This document shows positions 41,044 through 51,247 of a DNA stretch of 64,000 bases, one piece after another (position 1 is the stretch's first letter; the number at the start of each line of letters is the position of its first letter). The notes beneath the pieces were generated by a model, which was not told the DNA's origin, did not search any database, and saw nothing but the letters and a program-made list of their open reading frames with translations. A program made the translations under genes and the position numbers. This DNA comes from Hippopus hippopus (lineage: Eukaryota > Mollusca > Bivalvia > Cardiida > Cardiidae), in contig OX328112.1 of NCBI GenBank assembly GCA_946811185.2, positions 27,169,742 through 27,233,741 on the forward strand, read 5' to 3'.

Positions 41044-41509
41044 TAAAATCTCCAAGTTACACGACTTTCATTATTAAATTAGTGGCAAAAATGGGATTCC
41101 GTATAACTGACGAGTAATCGTAAAATCGAAGAAAGTTTCCTACAGATTACGAAACGAAGGCATTTCTCGCAGTGTTAATGGCCCATTACATAACAATTTC
41201 AGAACGGTACGGTTATTTAATCACGGTATCAAGTATTTCGTCTAATCGAGAGATAAGTAAATGGTGCTTTGTTTTTTTATTCACGTGCCTCGTTTTGAAA
41301 TGAGAAAACCTGCTCGCCCTGGAGATAGTTATGTAATTATGCATTGCATTTCAGTCTGTCTGGTAAGTTAGTTGTATCTTGGAAGGTATTATAATGCCAC
41401 ATTTACAAGGCATCCTGGGAAACCGTTCTCAGCAGAGTCTCGTTATTCCAATGTTGGTTAGTTTTTACAGACGAGAAATCGTCACCGTCTCTTACTTGAC
41501 ACTCAGTTT
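41044..41509. other. Unexplained spacer
   Basis: No repeat or gene was recognised. Confidence 0.35.
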
Positions 41510-41690
41510 TTTCTCCAGACGACAAGGTTTTAAACTTGTACATGTTGAAAATATTTGCAAAAGAAAATGACTCACATGGTAGGAAAGAAAAACATTGCGA
41601 TTTGCCTGCATTATCCCCTTTTCCTTCAATGTTTTTCAAAAACCTCTTACTGTCAGTCGTACAAACGTGGGATCGTTTGGTAAAGTGTAA
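41510..41690 (+). mobile_element. Family A MITE, diverged
   Basis: The long arm starts CCAGACGACAAGGTTTTAAA. The core is imperfect (GTAGGAAAGAAAAACATTGC). The short arm ends GATCGTTTGGTAAAGTG. Confidence 0.65.
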
Positions 41691-41695
41691 TACAG

Positions 41696-42155
41696 TTTTA
41701 ACTCTTTCAGAGACAAAATGAGCCATGCTCTGTTAAAAGGGGGCTTAATGCATCTGCGAAAAGTATCGATCAAGTTCAGCTGACCTGGGCCGAAACTTTT
41801 CTCAATTGATCCATTTTTTTGTATCTCAAAGGACCCAGTCTACCTCATGATTAAGTCGTTTGTGAGACAAAATCTATTTTATGGATCCATAATTATGTGA
41901 TGTCTTGCTTGGTATAATGCATCACGGAGATGCATTAAGCCCCCTTTTGCCACAGCAAGGTTCAAATATTATTACTCGACCTCTTTCGACGACCGGACAT
42001 ACAATCCGTCAAATCTAAGAAAGATATTTGTCTTACACTATTAACAAAACAAGCGGACGGTATAGATCCAAGATCAGACTGCACGTTCTGTGCAGTCTGA
42101 TCTTGATCTATGCTGGCCGCAAAAAACCCTGTTTTCGCCTGTGACGCTTCGATGG
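41696..42155 (+). mobile_element. Family B' MITE interrupted by a family C element
   Basis: CTCTTTCAGAGACAAAA after TTTTAA is the B' left end. It resumes after the C copy with AATATTATTACTCGACC and contains GGTATAGATCCAAGATCAGA with a perfect second arm and TTTTCGCCTGTGACGC. The copy at 18669-18876 lacks the C insertion. Confidence 0.8.
41719..41964 (+). mobile_element. Family C MITE inserted in B'
   Basis: The ends are TGAGCCATGCTCTGTTAAAA and ACAGCAAGGTTCA. The core is shortened (GATCAAGTTCAGCTGACCTG), so the hairpin tip is missing. Target duplication is at most 2-3 A/T bases. Confidence 0.88.
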
Positions 42156-42160
42156 TTTTA

Positions 42161-42376
42161 CTCTTTACCAGAAAACAAAATTTTGGACTAGTCCATATTA
42201 AAAGAATTTACGGACGACAAATGAAATATAATGCGAATGCCGAGATCGCCTTTGAAAAGGTAAAACACATTGTTAGGGACAAATTGTTGTTTCCCGATAT
42301 GTTCTTCTTTTCTGTCAATATTTTGCGAACACTTTCTACTATACAGTCGTGAAACATGAGATTGTTTCATAAAGGG
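42161..42376 (+). mobile_element. Family A MITE
   Basis: TTTA then CTCTTTACCAGAAAACAAAA opens a good long arm. The core is badly decayed (TAGGGACAAATTGTTGTTTC). It ends TTTCATAAAGGG then TTAC. Confidence 0.8.
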
Positions 42377-42379
42377 TTA

Positions 42380-42688
42380 CGCTTCTTAAGATTAACTCTT
42401 ACTTTTTACTTTCATAATATTTTCAATGTGATGCCCTTTAAATACCTACGAAGATTATCTTATTTATTTCAAAGCTCTCCTTCCGTAAACTAGCATTACT
42501 TGGAAATCAGCCCCAAATCTTTATGAGACCACAGGTGCAATAAACTAGAAAGTTCAAAGAAACACATATATTTTAATTCCTGAAAACTTTAGAAAACTTA
42601 GGTGCCATTTGGATTGAGAAATTAAAGCAAACATTTAGAGTATGTATATTAAGTTTTTCTTTTTTTAAAAAAAAGAAAAATCGTTTAA
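42380..42688. other. Unexplained spacer
   Basis: AT-rich, with T and A runs near 42657-42680. No other structure was seen. Confidence 0.35.
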
Positions 42689-42835
42689 CACTTTACCAAT
42701 TTTCAAAATATGAGACAGGTTCAATTTGAAAACATTTGCACATGACAACTCAAACAAGGTGCAAATAATGGGGCATGACTTTGACAGGGTAGAAAACCTT
42801 GTGAGAAAAGGCGAATTGATCCTTAGAAACCTTCT
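42689..42835 (+). mobile_element. Family A left half
   Basis: TTAA at 42685-42688, then CACTTTACCAATTTTC. The long arm and left core (GTGAGAAAAGGCGAATTG) follow. The rest is replaced by the ATATGGGTA-containing sequence. Confidence 0.7.
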
Positions 42836-42980
42836 GCTATGAAATATGGGTAATTACATTTTTGACAGATCTTTTGTAAACTCCTGTCCTAGAATATGGG
42901 TAAATACATCTCTGATAGGTCCGTTGTAGGTACAAACACTCTTAATACGTCAGCAAAGATATTCTGTTTTGATATTTTAA

Positions 42981-43181
42981 CCCTTAGGCTGCTAAGCGCG
43001 ACTCACTGACCTTTTGCGGACAGTGTAGATCGAGATCAGACTGCACAGAACGCACAGTCTGATCTTTGATCTACACTGTCCGATAAGGACATATTTTCCC
43101 CCTCCTTTGCAATAACAAAGTTTGAGTTTTTTTTTATTATCAGCTTAAAAGTTTCATCTAAGTTACTTAGCAGAATAACGG
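42981..43181 (+). mobile_element. Family B MITE, TTAA-flanked
   Basis: TTAA lies at 42977-42980 and 43182-43185. It reads CCCTTAGGCTGCTAAGCGCG to TTAGCAGAATAACGG. The core has GTAGATCGAGATCAGACTGC with an almost perfect partner. Confidence 0.95.
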
Positions 43182-43185
43182 TTAA

Positions 43186-44189
43186 CAGATACACGCCTAC
43201 CAGCTTAATACGAGACATTCGGTATTGAAATATGGGTATGTATGACTTTCCGCCGTGAAATATGGGTACAATCACTTCAGGAGAAAGCGACGAAACTGTC
43301 TTTAGTGTGTTGGTAAACACATTTCTGAATGATTACGGTGTGATTTGCTGCTAATGCACTAATGATAAATGTACTACAACATTTATCCTTGAAATCGGAT
43401 ACATCACGTTGTGTCGGTTTTGTTATTATTTTAAAAGTTCACGAAGTTGTCACTTTTGTTTTGTAACCGAGTTCTGTAGATAAGTAATAAACCTATAGAT
43501 TCATGAAATCGGTTAATTGAATCCCTGTCTCAACGACATTATGCCATTGTTATGGAATTTTGATGTGCTCATATGAAGGCATTTCCTCTAAGGCTACAAA
43601 ATTGCAGACTAAATATTGCGTACTGAACCTTGGTCCCAAAATTTGACAGAAGATACAGGTATGAAAATCTGGCATGAGTTGGAATTTGAGAAAATTTCAT
43701 TAAACTCGTCTTCAAAAATGTCATTAAGCTCGAAAGAGGCTCGCTTTAAGTACATTTTTTCCAGACCAGTTTAATAAAATCATTGCTCAAAAGCTGACGG
43801 ATGTCTGATTCGTTTAGTCAGTAATCACAAAACAACATCGGACGAATTGTAGTTAAGAATTTGCAAAACATGTATGCAGACGTTGCAATGTCCATAATTG
43901 CATACAGCGTCATATAATGGTTGTCTAAAAATGTGTACTATAAGAAAATTCGTCATGGCCGTATTACACTGAAAACAAGGGTAGTTATGTTACGAGTATA
44001 AAAGATAGTTATCAAAGGGTTTATATGTAATTTGGCAAAGACTTGAGACCAAATTACTAAAACAGTTAGAAAGATAGGTCGAAACAAATAATTTATTATT
44101 TCAACTCGGCATTATTAATATTAGTTCATACAAGATACAAAATCTTGCGAGTTTGAACAACATAACACATAAAGTAAGGATTACTAGAT
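43186..44189. other. Large unexplained region
   Basis: GAAATATGGGTA occurs at about 43227 and 43257, and near-copies occur at 42841 and 42892, on the other side of the B element. The remainder has no recognised repeat or gene. Confidence 0.4.
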
Positions 44190-44290
44190 GCATACATGTT
44201 AAAACATTGTGGCAGAAGAAGAAAATGCCCGTTATGAGCAATTTCTCCTTACCCTATTGTTTTTGGCACTTGTTCGCAAAAGGACGTTTA
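44190..44290. mobile_element. Family A core remnant
   Basis: AAAACATTGTGGCAGAAGAA and CAATTTCTCCTTACCCTATT are diverged core arms. Confidence 0.5.
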
Positions 44291-44401
44291 CAGGAAGTAA
44301 AAACTGACCATTCTGGTTCGGATAGCCTTCTTTAAACTTTTAACTTTTCCCTACTGATTAATACAATGAAATCATTTATTAGAATCAACTTACAGATTTT
44401 A

Positions 44402-44621
44402 CCCTTTACCGTACGACAAAATTTTAGATTTGTCAAACCCAAAGCATATGCAGTCGCCAAATTAAATGTGGCTAAAATTGTGGAACATGTCTTTGCTTGG
44501 GTAAAAAACATTGTAGGAAATGGAGAAAATGCTGGCTACCATCATTTTCTCCATTTCCTACAATGTTTTCAAAAGTCTTCTTTCTCAAGGTCGTTAAATT
44601 TCTGCATTGCGTAGTAAAGTG
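44402..44621 (+). mobile_element. Family A MITE with paired core substitutions
   Basis: TTTA then CCCTTTACCGTACGACAAA. The core at 44510-44575 reads GTAGGAAATGGAG on the left and CTCCATTTCCTAC on the right, two departures from consensus that are matched across the stem. It ends GTAGTAAAGTG then TCAA. Confidence 0.88.
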
Positions 44622-44625
44622 TCAA

Positions 44626-45361
44626 ATGGTTAGAGTAAAGCTTTAAAAAGCTATGTTTTGAAACCAGTAGATCAAGATCGGACTACAAGATGTACCGGCT
44701 GTTTTTGGTTTACCTACATCTGAATGAACACCAGACATTGTGATTTGTAGATATGGCTGACAACTTTCATTGCGCACTGAAAAATTGAGATTAAATCCAT
44801 GGCTCGCATTCTTTGAAGGGTGAATAATGAAACATGACGTCAAAATGATTTTAAAGTGAGAAATACTCATTATAACATACTTACTTGTATTAAGATACCG
44901 AGACAAGCATTTGTGTTCTTGCCAAATGGAAAAACGAAATGAAATCTGACATTTTGTTTTTTGTTTTCACAGAAATGAAAATTACACTATCTCCAACTAC
45001 AGCTACCTTGAATGTTCACTTTTTGAAGGAAGAGATGCATACTTTCCGTCAAAATATGATTTATGATTCTCTTTTTTTTTAATGCGTTAAATTTGTAACA
45101 GTTTAAACCGGTGTTAAATTGTGAAGAAAGTACAAAACATCAATATGTAGTTACACTAACACTTACAGAGAAACATTACAAGAAGAGGTATTAAGGTACC
45201 ATATAAGATATGTAGAATTGTTGAAATACTGGTTTAACTAACTAACACAGAAAATATTGTTTTGAGAAATGTGTATAATGTCCATATAAACAATGTTTAG
45301 AAGGTAGAAAAGAATATGGGTTAGTATTTTTTTACGGATTTTATATTCATTTTAACATGGA
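44626..45361. other. Unexplained spacer
   Basis: A short B-like word GTAGATCAAGATCGGAC lies near 44668. Otherwise no repeat or gene was recognised. Confidence 0.35.
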
Positions 45362-45365
45362 TTGA

Positions 45366-45611
45366 TTCTTTATCAAACTACAAAATTTTGGACTCGTCCT
45401 ATAATGCCAAAATTTACATAATACACGTAACCGTGGCTCAAATAATCGATATTAGTTTTTTGTCTTTGAAGGAATTTATAACAAATACATTGTGGAAAAT
45501 CGATAGGGGAAAAAAGCACGATATCAGCATTTCCTTCTTTTTTCCACGATTATTTTTTCAAGGTTTTCTGCCTCATGGGGCGTAAAACTTAAGACATTAT
45601 CTAGTAGAGGG
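45366..45611 (+). mobile_element. Family A MITE
   Basis: TTGA then TTCTTTATCAAACTACAAA. The core at 45490-45560 is loosely paired. The right end ATCTAGTAGAGGG is followed by TTAA at 45612-45615. Confidence 0.75.
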
Positions 45612-45811
45612 TTAAACTAGACAAGACATATGAGAATGGTTATCTCCCAGACAAGTTATCATAGGTGCCATTCTGTAGGGAAAAGTTTTTTTTTTCTGTC
45701 TGAATTTTCAAAGGTGTAATCTTGCGCAGGTTTATTGGTGTATGTATCATAGAAAGGTCAGCGTTGGTGCATCTGTGACTCATCAGCATGCATGTGCGTT
45801 CTTTTAATTAA

Positions 45812-46007
45812 CCCTTTACCGAACAGTAACGAGTCTGAAAATGGAAAGCATTTGAAAAAGCCGCATGAAAAGGAGAAATTACTGGTTACTAGCATTCCCC
45901 CCCCCCCCCCCCCCACACACACACACAACAATATTTCGTATCCTAAGATCATTGTCATTATTGGGTCACATTTAATTTGTAGCTGCTGATTCCTTCAATG
46001 GTAAAGA
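45812..46007. mobile_element. Family A MITE, core replaced by poly-C/(CA)n, TTAA-flanked
   Basis: TTAA at 45808-45811 and 46008-46011 flank the copy. The left half core (AAAAGGAGAAATTACTGG) is followed by AGCATT and then about 19 C and a (CA)n run where TTCTCCTTTTCCC would be. Both outer arms look like long arms (AATGGAAAGCATTTG at the left, TTTAATTTGTAGCTGC at the right). Confidence 0.8.
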
Positions 46008-46011
46008 TTAA

Positions 46012-46273
46012 ACTCTTTCTCCGTGAAACAGATTTTCAGCAACCCTACATTCTTTGTGCAATATTTGGCATTTTGCCTATAACACAAAGTATCCACACAT
46101 ATTTACACAATTTAGTATATAATCGCTTCTCTCTTTCTCTCTCTAAATGACGTCATTGTTGCATGTAACGTTATTTTGTATTGTAGCGGTCAGCTGTCAC
46201 GTGCTTCAAGTCCAATTAATAACTTTTCTGTTCTTTATAAGAATGTAACTTAGTGAGCTACACAAAATAAATT
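46012..46273. other. Spacer with a short (TC)n run
   Basis: A CT-rich run lies at 46124-46144. The rest is unassigned. Confidence 0.35.
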
Positions 46274-46538
46274 TGAGCCATACTCTGGCAGAAGGGGGCT
46301 TAATGCATCTCCGTAATGCATAATACCAAGCAAGTCATCACATAATTATGGATCCGTAAAATTTATTTAACCTAACAACCCACTAAATGATGAGTTAAAA
46401 TGGTCCTTGGACATGCACATTATATACAAATAGCAAACATTTTCGACCTATGTCAGCCTGGGTGGAATGGGCAGGCTGACATGAGTTTGATACTTTCTGG
46501 CAGAAGCATGAAGCCCCCTTTTCACAGAGCGTGACTCA
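46274..46538 (-). mobile_element. Family C MITE
   Basis: TGAGCCATACTCTGGCAGAA and the long arm (TAATTATGGATCCGTAAAAT) lead to a moderately paired core (CGACCTATGTCAGCCTGGGT). It ends GAGCGTGACTCA. Confidence 0.88.
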
Positions 46539-46593
46539 TTTGTTTTGTGAGAAACAGTAGTATAGGGGGTAGATAGTCAGTTTTGTATACTAG

Positions 46594-46761
46594 GGTCCGT
46601 TTTTACCAAACATTCTAAGAACGCTCTTAGTCTTATTCTTCAGAATTTTCTAAATTTAAAAGTTGGTTTAGCCAAGCAGAAGTTGTGTTACTTTCAAACT
46701 TACAAAATCTTGAAAAATAAGATTTAGAACCTTTTTTAAGAATGGTTGGTGAATACGGACC
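46594..46761. mobile_element. Family D MITE with central deletion
   Basis: Ends are GGTCCGTTTTTACCAAAC and GGTTGGTGAATACGGACC. The left half of the central palindrome is deleted (TTAAAAGTTGGTTTAGCC). Confidence 0.88.
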
Positions 46762-46998
46762 CAGAGGTTTTCAGTTTAAATATCGTGGTGATCGTGATGA
46801 TCTGCGTCAGTGTTTGGAACAGCCAACATCATGACCCAAGTAGGCCTACTGGTTAGTTTTCTGTGGAGTGGTCATAGAAAGTGATTGATAATAGGGTCAG
46901 AATTTGTTCTTGCATCAATGATACATGTAGTATCCGACATTTGTAAGTTAACGTTCGAGATAAAATTTCATAAAGCGGGTCTAGAAAACTGTTATTAG

Positions 46999-47204
46999 CC
47001 CCTATCCTGATAAATAAATTCAAATGAAACTTTCAAGCCGACAGTACAAACCCAAGTTTTTCTTTTTCAAAGGAATTTTTGTGGGAAACATAAATTCCTG
47101 GTCGGACAGTGTAGATCCAAGATCAGACTGCACGTTCTGTGCAGTCTGATTTTGATCTACACTGTACACAAATGGTAAGTGAGTCGCGCTTAGCAGCCTA
47201 AAGG
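46999..47204 (-). mobile_element. Family B MITE
   Basis: CCCTATCCTGATAAATAAAT to TTAGCAGCCTAAAGG, with TTAA at 47205-47208. The core GATCAGACTGCACGTTCTGT is symmetric. Confidence 0.9.
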
Positions 47205-47384
47205 TTAAGAGAGCCTGCAGCGAGCTAATTAACACTATTCTAGACGAGTTTAGTAATATTTCTTATCGATAGCCAACAAATTCTATTTGTCACTTAAAAT
47301 TCTCAATAATACCATATAAAAGGATAAGACTTATGTTCGAAACCTGTATGTACAGTCAGGAATGAGACCTTCACACTGCACTCG

Positions 47385-47836
47385 TCACAACCCGGCCGAT
47401 TCCGTGCCTACATCTTACCGCGTCCGTATCTAGGGGTTTTCCCATTTGGCAAACCTCGGTTGATCCATTGATCAAGTCCATCGGCTGTATCACGTAGCTT
47501 GATATGCATCTAAGGTACATTTCTTTGTTGGAAGTACACCGCTTCGCCGTCCTTAAAGTGGTAACACTCCACTTAGAAAGCAAACACTACTCACAATTTT
47601 CCGTGGGAATCTTTTTAAATGCATTGCCAATGACAAACATTTTGTACATTTATTTTCTAACTTGGCCTATTAATTACGTTAGCATAAGTTCCTTATCACC
47701 GTGGCTGCTGTTGCCGTTGCTAACCGAATTAAAGGCTGCTGCCATGTTCAGTATCATGTGACTGGCGGTATTCAAACTGGAAACCCTCTTGATACGGACG
47801 AAGCTAGATGTAGGTACGTAATCAGCCGAGTTGTGA
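47385..47836. mobile_element. Family H MITE with ~55-bp terminal inverted repeats
   Basis: The left end TCACAACCCGGCCGATTCCG is the imperfect complement of the right end (TAATCAGCCGAGTTGTGA), and the similarity extends through GTCCGTATCTAGGGG against the matching right segment. The 452-bp interior is shared with 59940-60331. There is no transposase frame. Confidence 0.82.
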
Positions 47837-47892
47837 TGAATGGAGTATACGGTAGTGGCGAAAATAGTCTTAAAGAAACGTTCGTGAAGTTA

Positions 47893-49145
47893 GCTGCCAG
47901 TTGACAGTTGACGGTTGACAATTCAATTGTCAACTGGCAACTGTCAGCTAACTTCACACGTAGCTGCCTATTCAAATTTTTCATCCAGCTGCCAGTTCAA
48001 TTTTCTAAACGCTTAAAGCAAACTGTCAACTGTCAGCTGGCTGCCAATTCGAATTGTATATGCTATAAGAGCGAATTGTCAACTGTCAACCGTCAGCCAA
48101 CTTCACACTTCAGCTGCCAATTCGTTTGTAATGAAATTATCGTGTATGAACCAAAACGTCAACTGTCAACTGTCAGCTGGCTGCCAATTCGAACTTAATA
48201 TGTTATAACAGCAAATTGTTAATTGTCAACTGTCAGCCATCTTCACATCTTAGCTGCCAATTTGTTTTTTGATAAAAATATCGTGTTTGAAACGAATTGT
48301 CAACTGTCAACTGTCAGCTGGCTGCCAATTCGAAATTAATATGCTTTAACAGCGAGTTGTCAACTGTCAACCGTCAGCAAACTTTACACATCAGCTGCCA
48401 ATTCGTTTTTAATACAAATATTGTGTTTGAAACGAATTGTCAACTGTCAACTGTCAGCTGGCTGCAAATTCAAAATGAATATGCTATAAGAACGAATTGT
48501 CAACCCTCAGCCAACTTCACACCTCAGCTGCCAATTCGTTTTTGATAAAAATATCGTGTTTGAAAAGAATTGTCAACTGTCAGCTGGCTGCCAATTCCCA
48601 CTTAATATGCTATAACAACGAATTGTCAACTATCAACCGTCAGCAAACTTCACATTTCAACTGCCAATTCGTTTTTGATAAAAATATCGCGTTTGAACCG
48701 AATTGTCAACTGGCAACTGTCAGCTGGCTCCCAATTCGAACTTAATATGCTATAAGAGCGAATTGTCAACTGTGAACCGTCAGCAAACTTCACATTTCAG
48801 CTGCCAATTCGCTTTTGATAAAAATATCGCGTTTAAAACGAATTGTCAACTGTCAACTGTCAGCTGGCTGCCAATTCGAACTGAACATGCATTTACAGCG
48901 ATTTCTCAACTGTCAACCATCAGCCATCTTTACATCTCAGCTGCCAATTCATTTTTAATAAAAAGAACCGCGTTTGAACCGAATTGTCAACTGTCAACTG
49001 TCAGCTGGCTGCCAATTCGAACTGAACATGCATTTACAGCGATTTCTCAACTGTCAACCGTCAGCCAGTTTCACGCTTCATTTACCAATTCATTTTTGAT
49101 GAAAATATCGTTTCTGAACGGCATCGTCACCTGTCAACTGTAGGA
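47893..49145. repeat. Left array of 140-bp units
   Basis: GTCAGCTGG recurs at 48033, 48173, 48314 and 48454, a spacing of 140-141 bp, with one shorter unit after that. Each unit has two boxes, both ending in complementary CGAATTG and CAATTCG words: one with CAACTGTCAGCTGGCTGCC, the other with CCGTCAGCCAACTTCACA. The 80-146-residue frames over the array are by-products of periodicity. Confidence 0.9.
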
Positions 49146-49149
49146 AAAA

Positions 49150-49580
49150 GTAAAATTGTTAACCATCGCACATTTCAGACAGCAGATAATTCCTTTTTCC
49201 TTAAGTAAATTATGTGTATCGTTTTATCTAACCGTCTCAACTGTCAGCCGACTGCCTATTCGATTATCAAGTGCTGAAACATAATAACCTGTTGTCCTTG
49301 TATTTTTGAAAGACTCCTGAAACTTGAAATATATATACAGATGCTTTTGAAAGTATGTTTATGTCTGTGAAAGCTATGAAATGACGCTCAGGTCATTCTT
49401 TCATAACTGATTGAACATACACATTTATATTGTTTTTCATCAAGTTAATGTTCTGTTTTTGAAAATACATGTAGATAATGTTAAAGTACTAGTAATCTGA
49501 ACTACATTTATTGATCGATTTCTGTTAAATGGTGACTTGTAGCATTGCAGTAGCCATCTGAACACCAGTAGACTATTGGA
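49150..49580. other. Central unique segment of the fold-back element
   Basis: About 430 bp separates the two arrays. It contains no reading frame of note and no inverted-repeat structure. TCTCAACTGTCAGCCGACTG near 49235 is a stray array word. Confidence 0.6.
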
Positions 49581-49582
49581 CC

Positions 49583-50222
49583 ATTGACAGTTGACAATTC
49601 GCTCTTATAGCATATTCATTTCGAATTGGCAGCCAGCTGACTGTTGACAGTTGACAATTCGGTTCAAACACGTTATTTTTATTAAAAACGAATTGGCAGC
49701 TGAAGTGTGAAGTTGGCTGACGGTTGACAGTTGACAATTCGCTCTCTTAGCATTTTCAATTCGAATTGGCAGCCAGCTGACAGTTGACAGTTGACGATTC
49801 AATAAACAAATGTTACTTTTATAAAAACGAATTGGCAGCTGAAGTGTGAAGTTGGCTGACGGTTGACAGTTGACAATTCGCTCTTATAGCATATTCATTT
49901 TGAATTGGCAGCCAGCTGACACTTGGCAGTTGACAATTCGGTTCAAACACGGTATTTTTATTAAAAACGAATTGGCAGCTGAAGTGTGAAGTTGGCTGAC
50001 GGTTGACAGTTGACAATTCGCTCTAAAAGCACATTAAGTTCGAATTGGCAGCTAGCTGACAGTTGACAGTTGACAGTTCGCTCTTATAGCATATTCAATT
50101 CGAATTGGCAGCCAGCTGACAGTTTACAGTTGACGATTCGATAGACGAATTATATTTTTATACAAGTGAATTGGCAGCTGAAGTGTGAAGTTGGCTGACA
50201 GTTGCCAATTCGCTGTCGAATC
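49583..50222. repeat. Right array of 140-bp units, inverted
   Basis: GAATTGGCAGCCAGCTGAC and its variants recur at about 49623, 49763, 49902 and 50042, again 139-140 bp apart, then once after only 60 bp. Sequence and order are the complement of the left array. Confidence 0.9.
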
Positions 50223-50416
50223 GTCAACTGTCAACTGGCAGCTAACTTCACGCACATCCTAAAGAAGCTGAAATATAACAACACGAAGATGACATTCATA
50301 ATGACAGAAGAATAGTAAAGCTCAAATATAAACGTCAGAAAACTGTCAAAATGATCCAGCAGTTTACAAAATACTGTTTTAAAAGTCAAATTTGATTTAC
50401 GATTGTCTACTTTTAA

Positions 50417-50645
50417 ACCTTTATTAAATAATCCCGTGTTTTAACGACGCTAGGGAAATAGGGAAGTTTGGTTTTGAAAACATTGTGGGAAAAGAAGACA
50501 ATGCTGGTAACCAGCATTGTCTTCTATTCCCACAATGTTTACTGTTCACTCAAAATTTAGTTCCGTCATGTCAGCAATTTTGAAAATGGCGTATCCTAAT
50601 GCTATCTGTTTCGACAAGTGTAAGATTGTTTTGTCTGGTAAAGCG
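50417..50645 (-). mobile_element. Family A MITE with paired core substitutions
   Basis: Flanks are TTAA at 50413-50416 and 50646-50649. The core at 50475-50540 reads GAAGACAATGCTGG and CCAGCATTGTCTTC where the family has GGAGAAAATGCTGG and its complement, so two changes are mirrored in both arms. Confidence 0.9.
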
Positions 50646-50683
50646 TTAAGGACCTCTAGACGTAGAATATGGTTTGTCATTAA

Positions 50684-50891
50684 CCCTGATCCCGCTAAAT
50701 CAGTGAAATGAAATTTTTGAACCGATAGTAAAAATCCAAATTTTGCTACTTCAGAAGTATTTTTTGTTTGGGGGACATAATGTCCCTATCGGACATTGTT
50801 GATCTAAGATCAGACTGCACGTTCTGTGCAGCCTGATCTTGATCTACACTGTCCGCAAGAGGTCAGTAAGTCGATCTTAGCAACCTAGGTG
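50684..50891 (-). mobile_element. Family B MITE, TTAA-flanked
   Basis: TTAA occurs at 50680-50683 and 50892-50895. It reads CCCTGATCCCGCTAAATCAG to CTTAGCAACCTAGGTG. The core has one mismatch (GCAGCCTGATCTTG). Confidence 0.92.
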
Positions 50892-50895
50892 TTAA

Positions 50896-51247
50896 ACATA
50901 CGATTCTTAACGCCCAAGTGCAGGAGACATCTCTTAAAAACGTTATCAGACAACAAAATTTTAGGATCGTGTATTGTATTGAAAGCATTTTCACTGACAC
51001 TTCAGAGTGGTTTAAATGATGAAATACGTTTTTTTTTTCCTGGATTTTAGAGAGGTTGATTTTGTATATTTGGCGTTGATAAAATTAAGAGAACACCAAT
51101 AAGATGTTTGTAGTAACGGCTGAATTGAATCATCATTTCTCCATTCCCCATAATGGTTTCTACTCTATCAGAGAACTACTGCTCATTCGTACCAATTTCA
51201 AATTTTTCGTCATTAGTTAATTTTAATTTGGGGAAGTCTTATTATAG
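50896..51247. mobile_element. Decayed family A pieces
   Basis: A long arm (ATCAGACAACAAAATTTTAG, 50946 onward) and a reverse right half (CATTTCTCCATTCCCCATAA, 51134 onward) are separated by unrelated sequence. Together they could be one expanded or rearranged copy. Confidence 0.45.

Larger units (their letters stand above)
47883..50252. mobile_element. 2.37-kb fold-back element with inverted 140-bp arrays
   Basis: The first and last 30 bp (47883-47912 and 50223-50252) are perfect inverted repeats beginning CGTGAAGTTAGCTGCC. Behind the left end lies an array of about nine ~140-bp direct repeats (to 49145), then about 430 bp of unique AT-rich sequence, and then about 4.5 copies of the same unit in inverted orientation. 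This is the layout of fold-back transposons (Drosophila FB and Galileo are the known type). No target duplication or transposase was found, so its mechanism is unknown. Confidence 0.85.

Noticed and set aside
47908..50016. Reading frames of 65-146 residues with repeated Val-Asn-Cys-Gln-Leu words, which look like a repeat protein
   Set aside because: They follow the 140-bp units, which are not a multiple of three, occur on both strands, and end whenever a unit deviates. They are translations of non-coding repeats.
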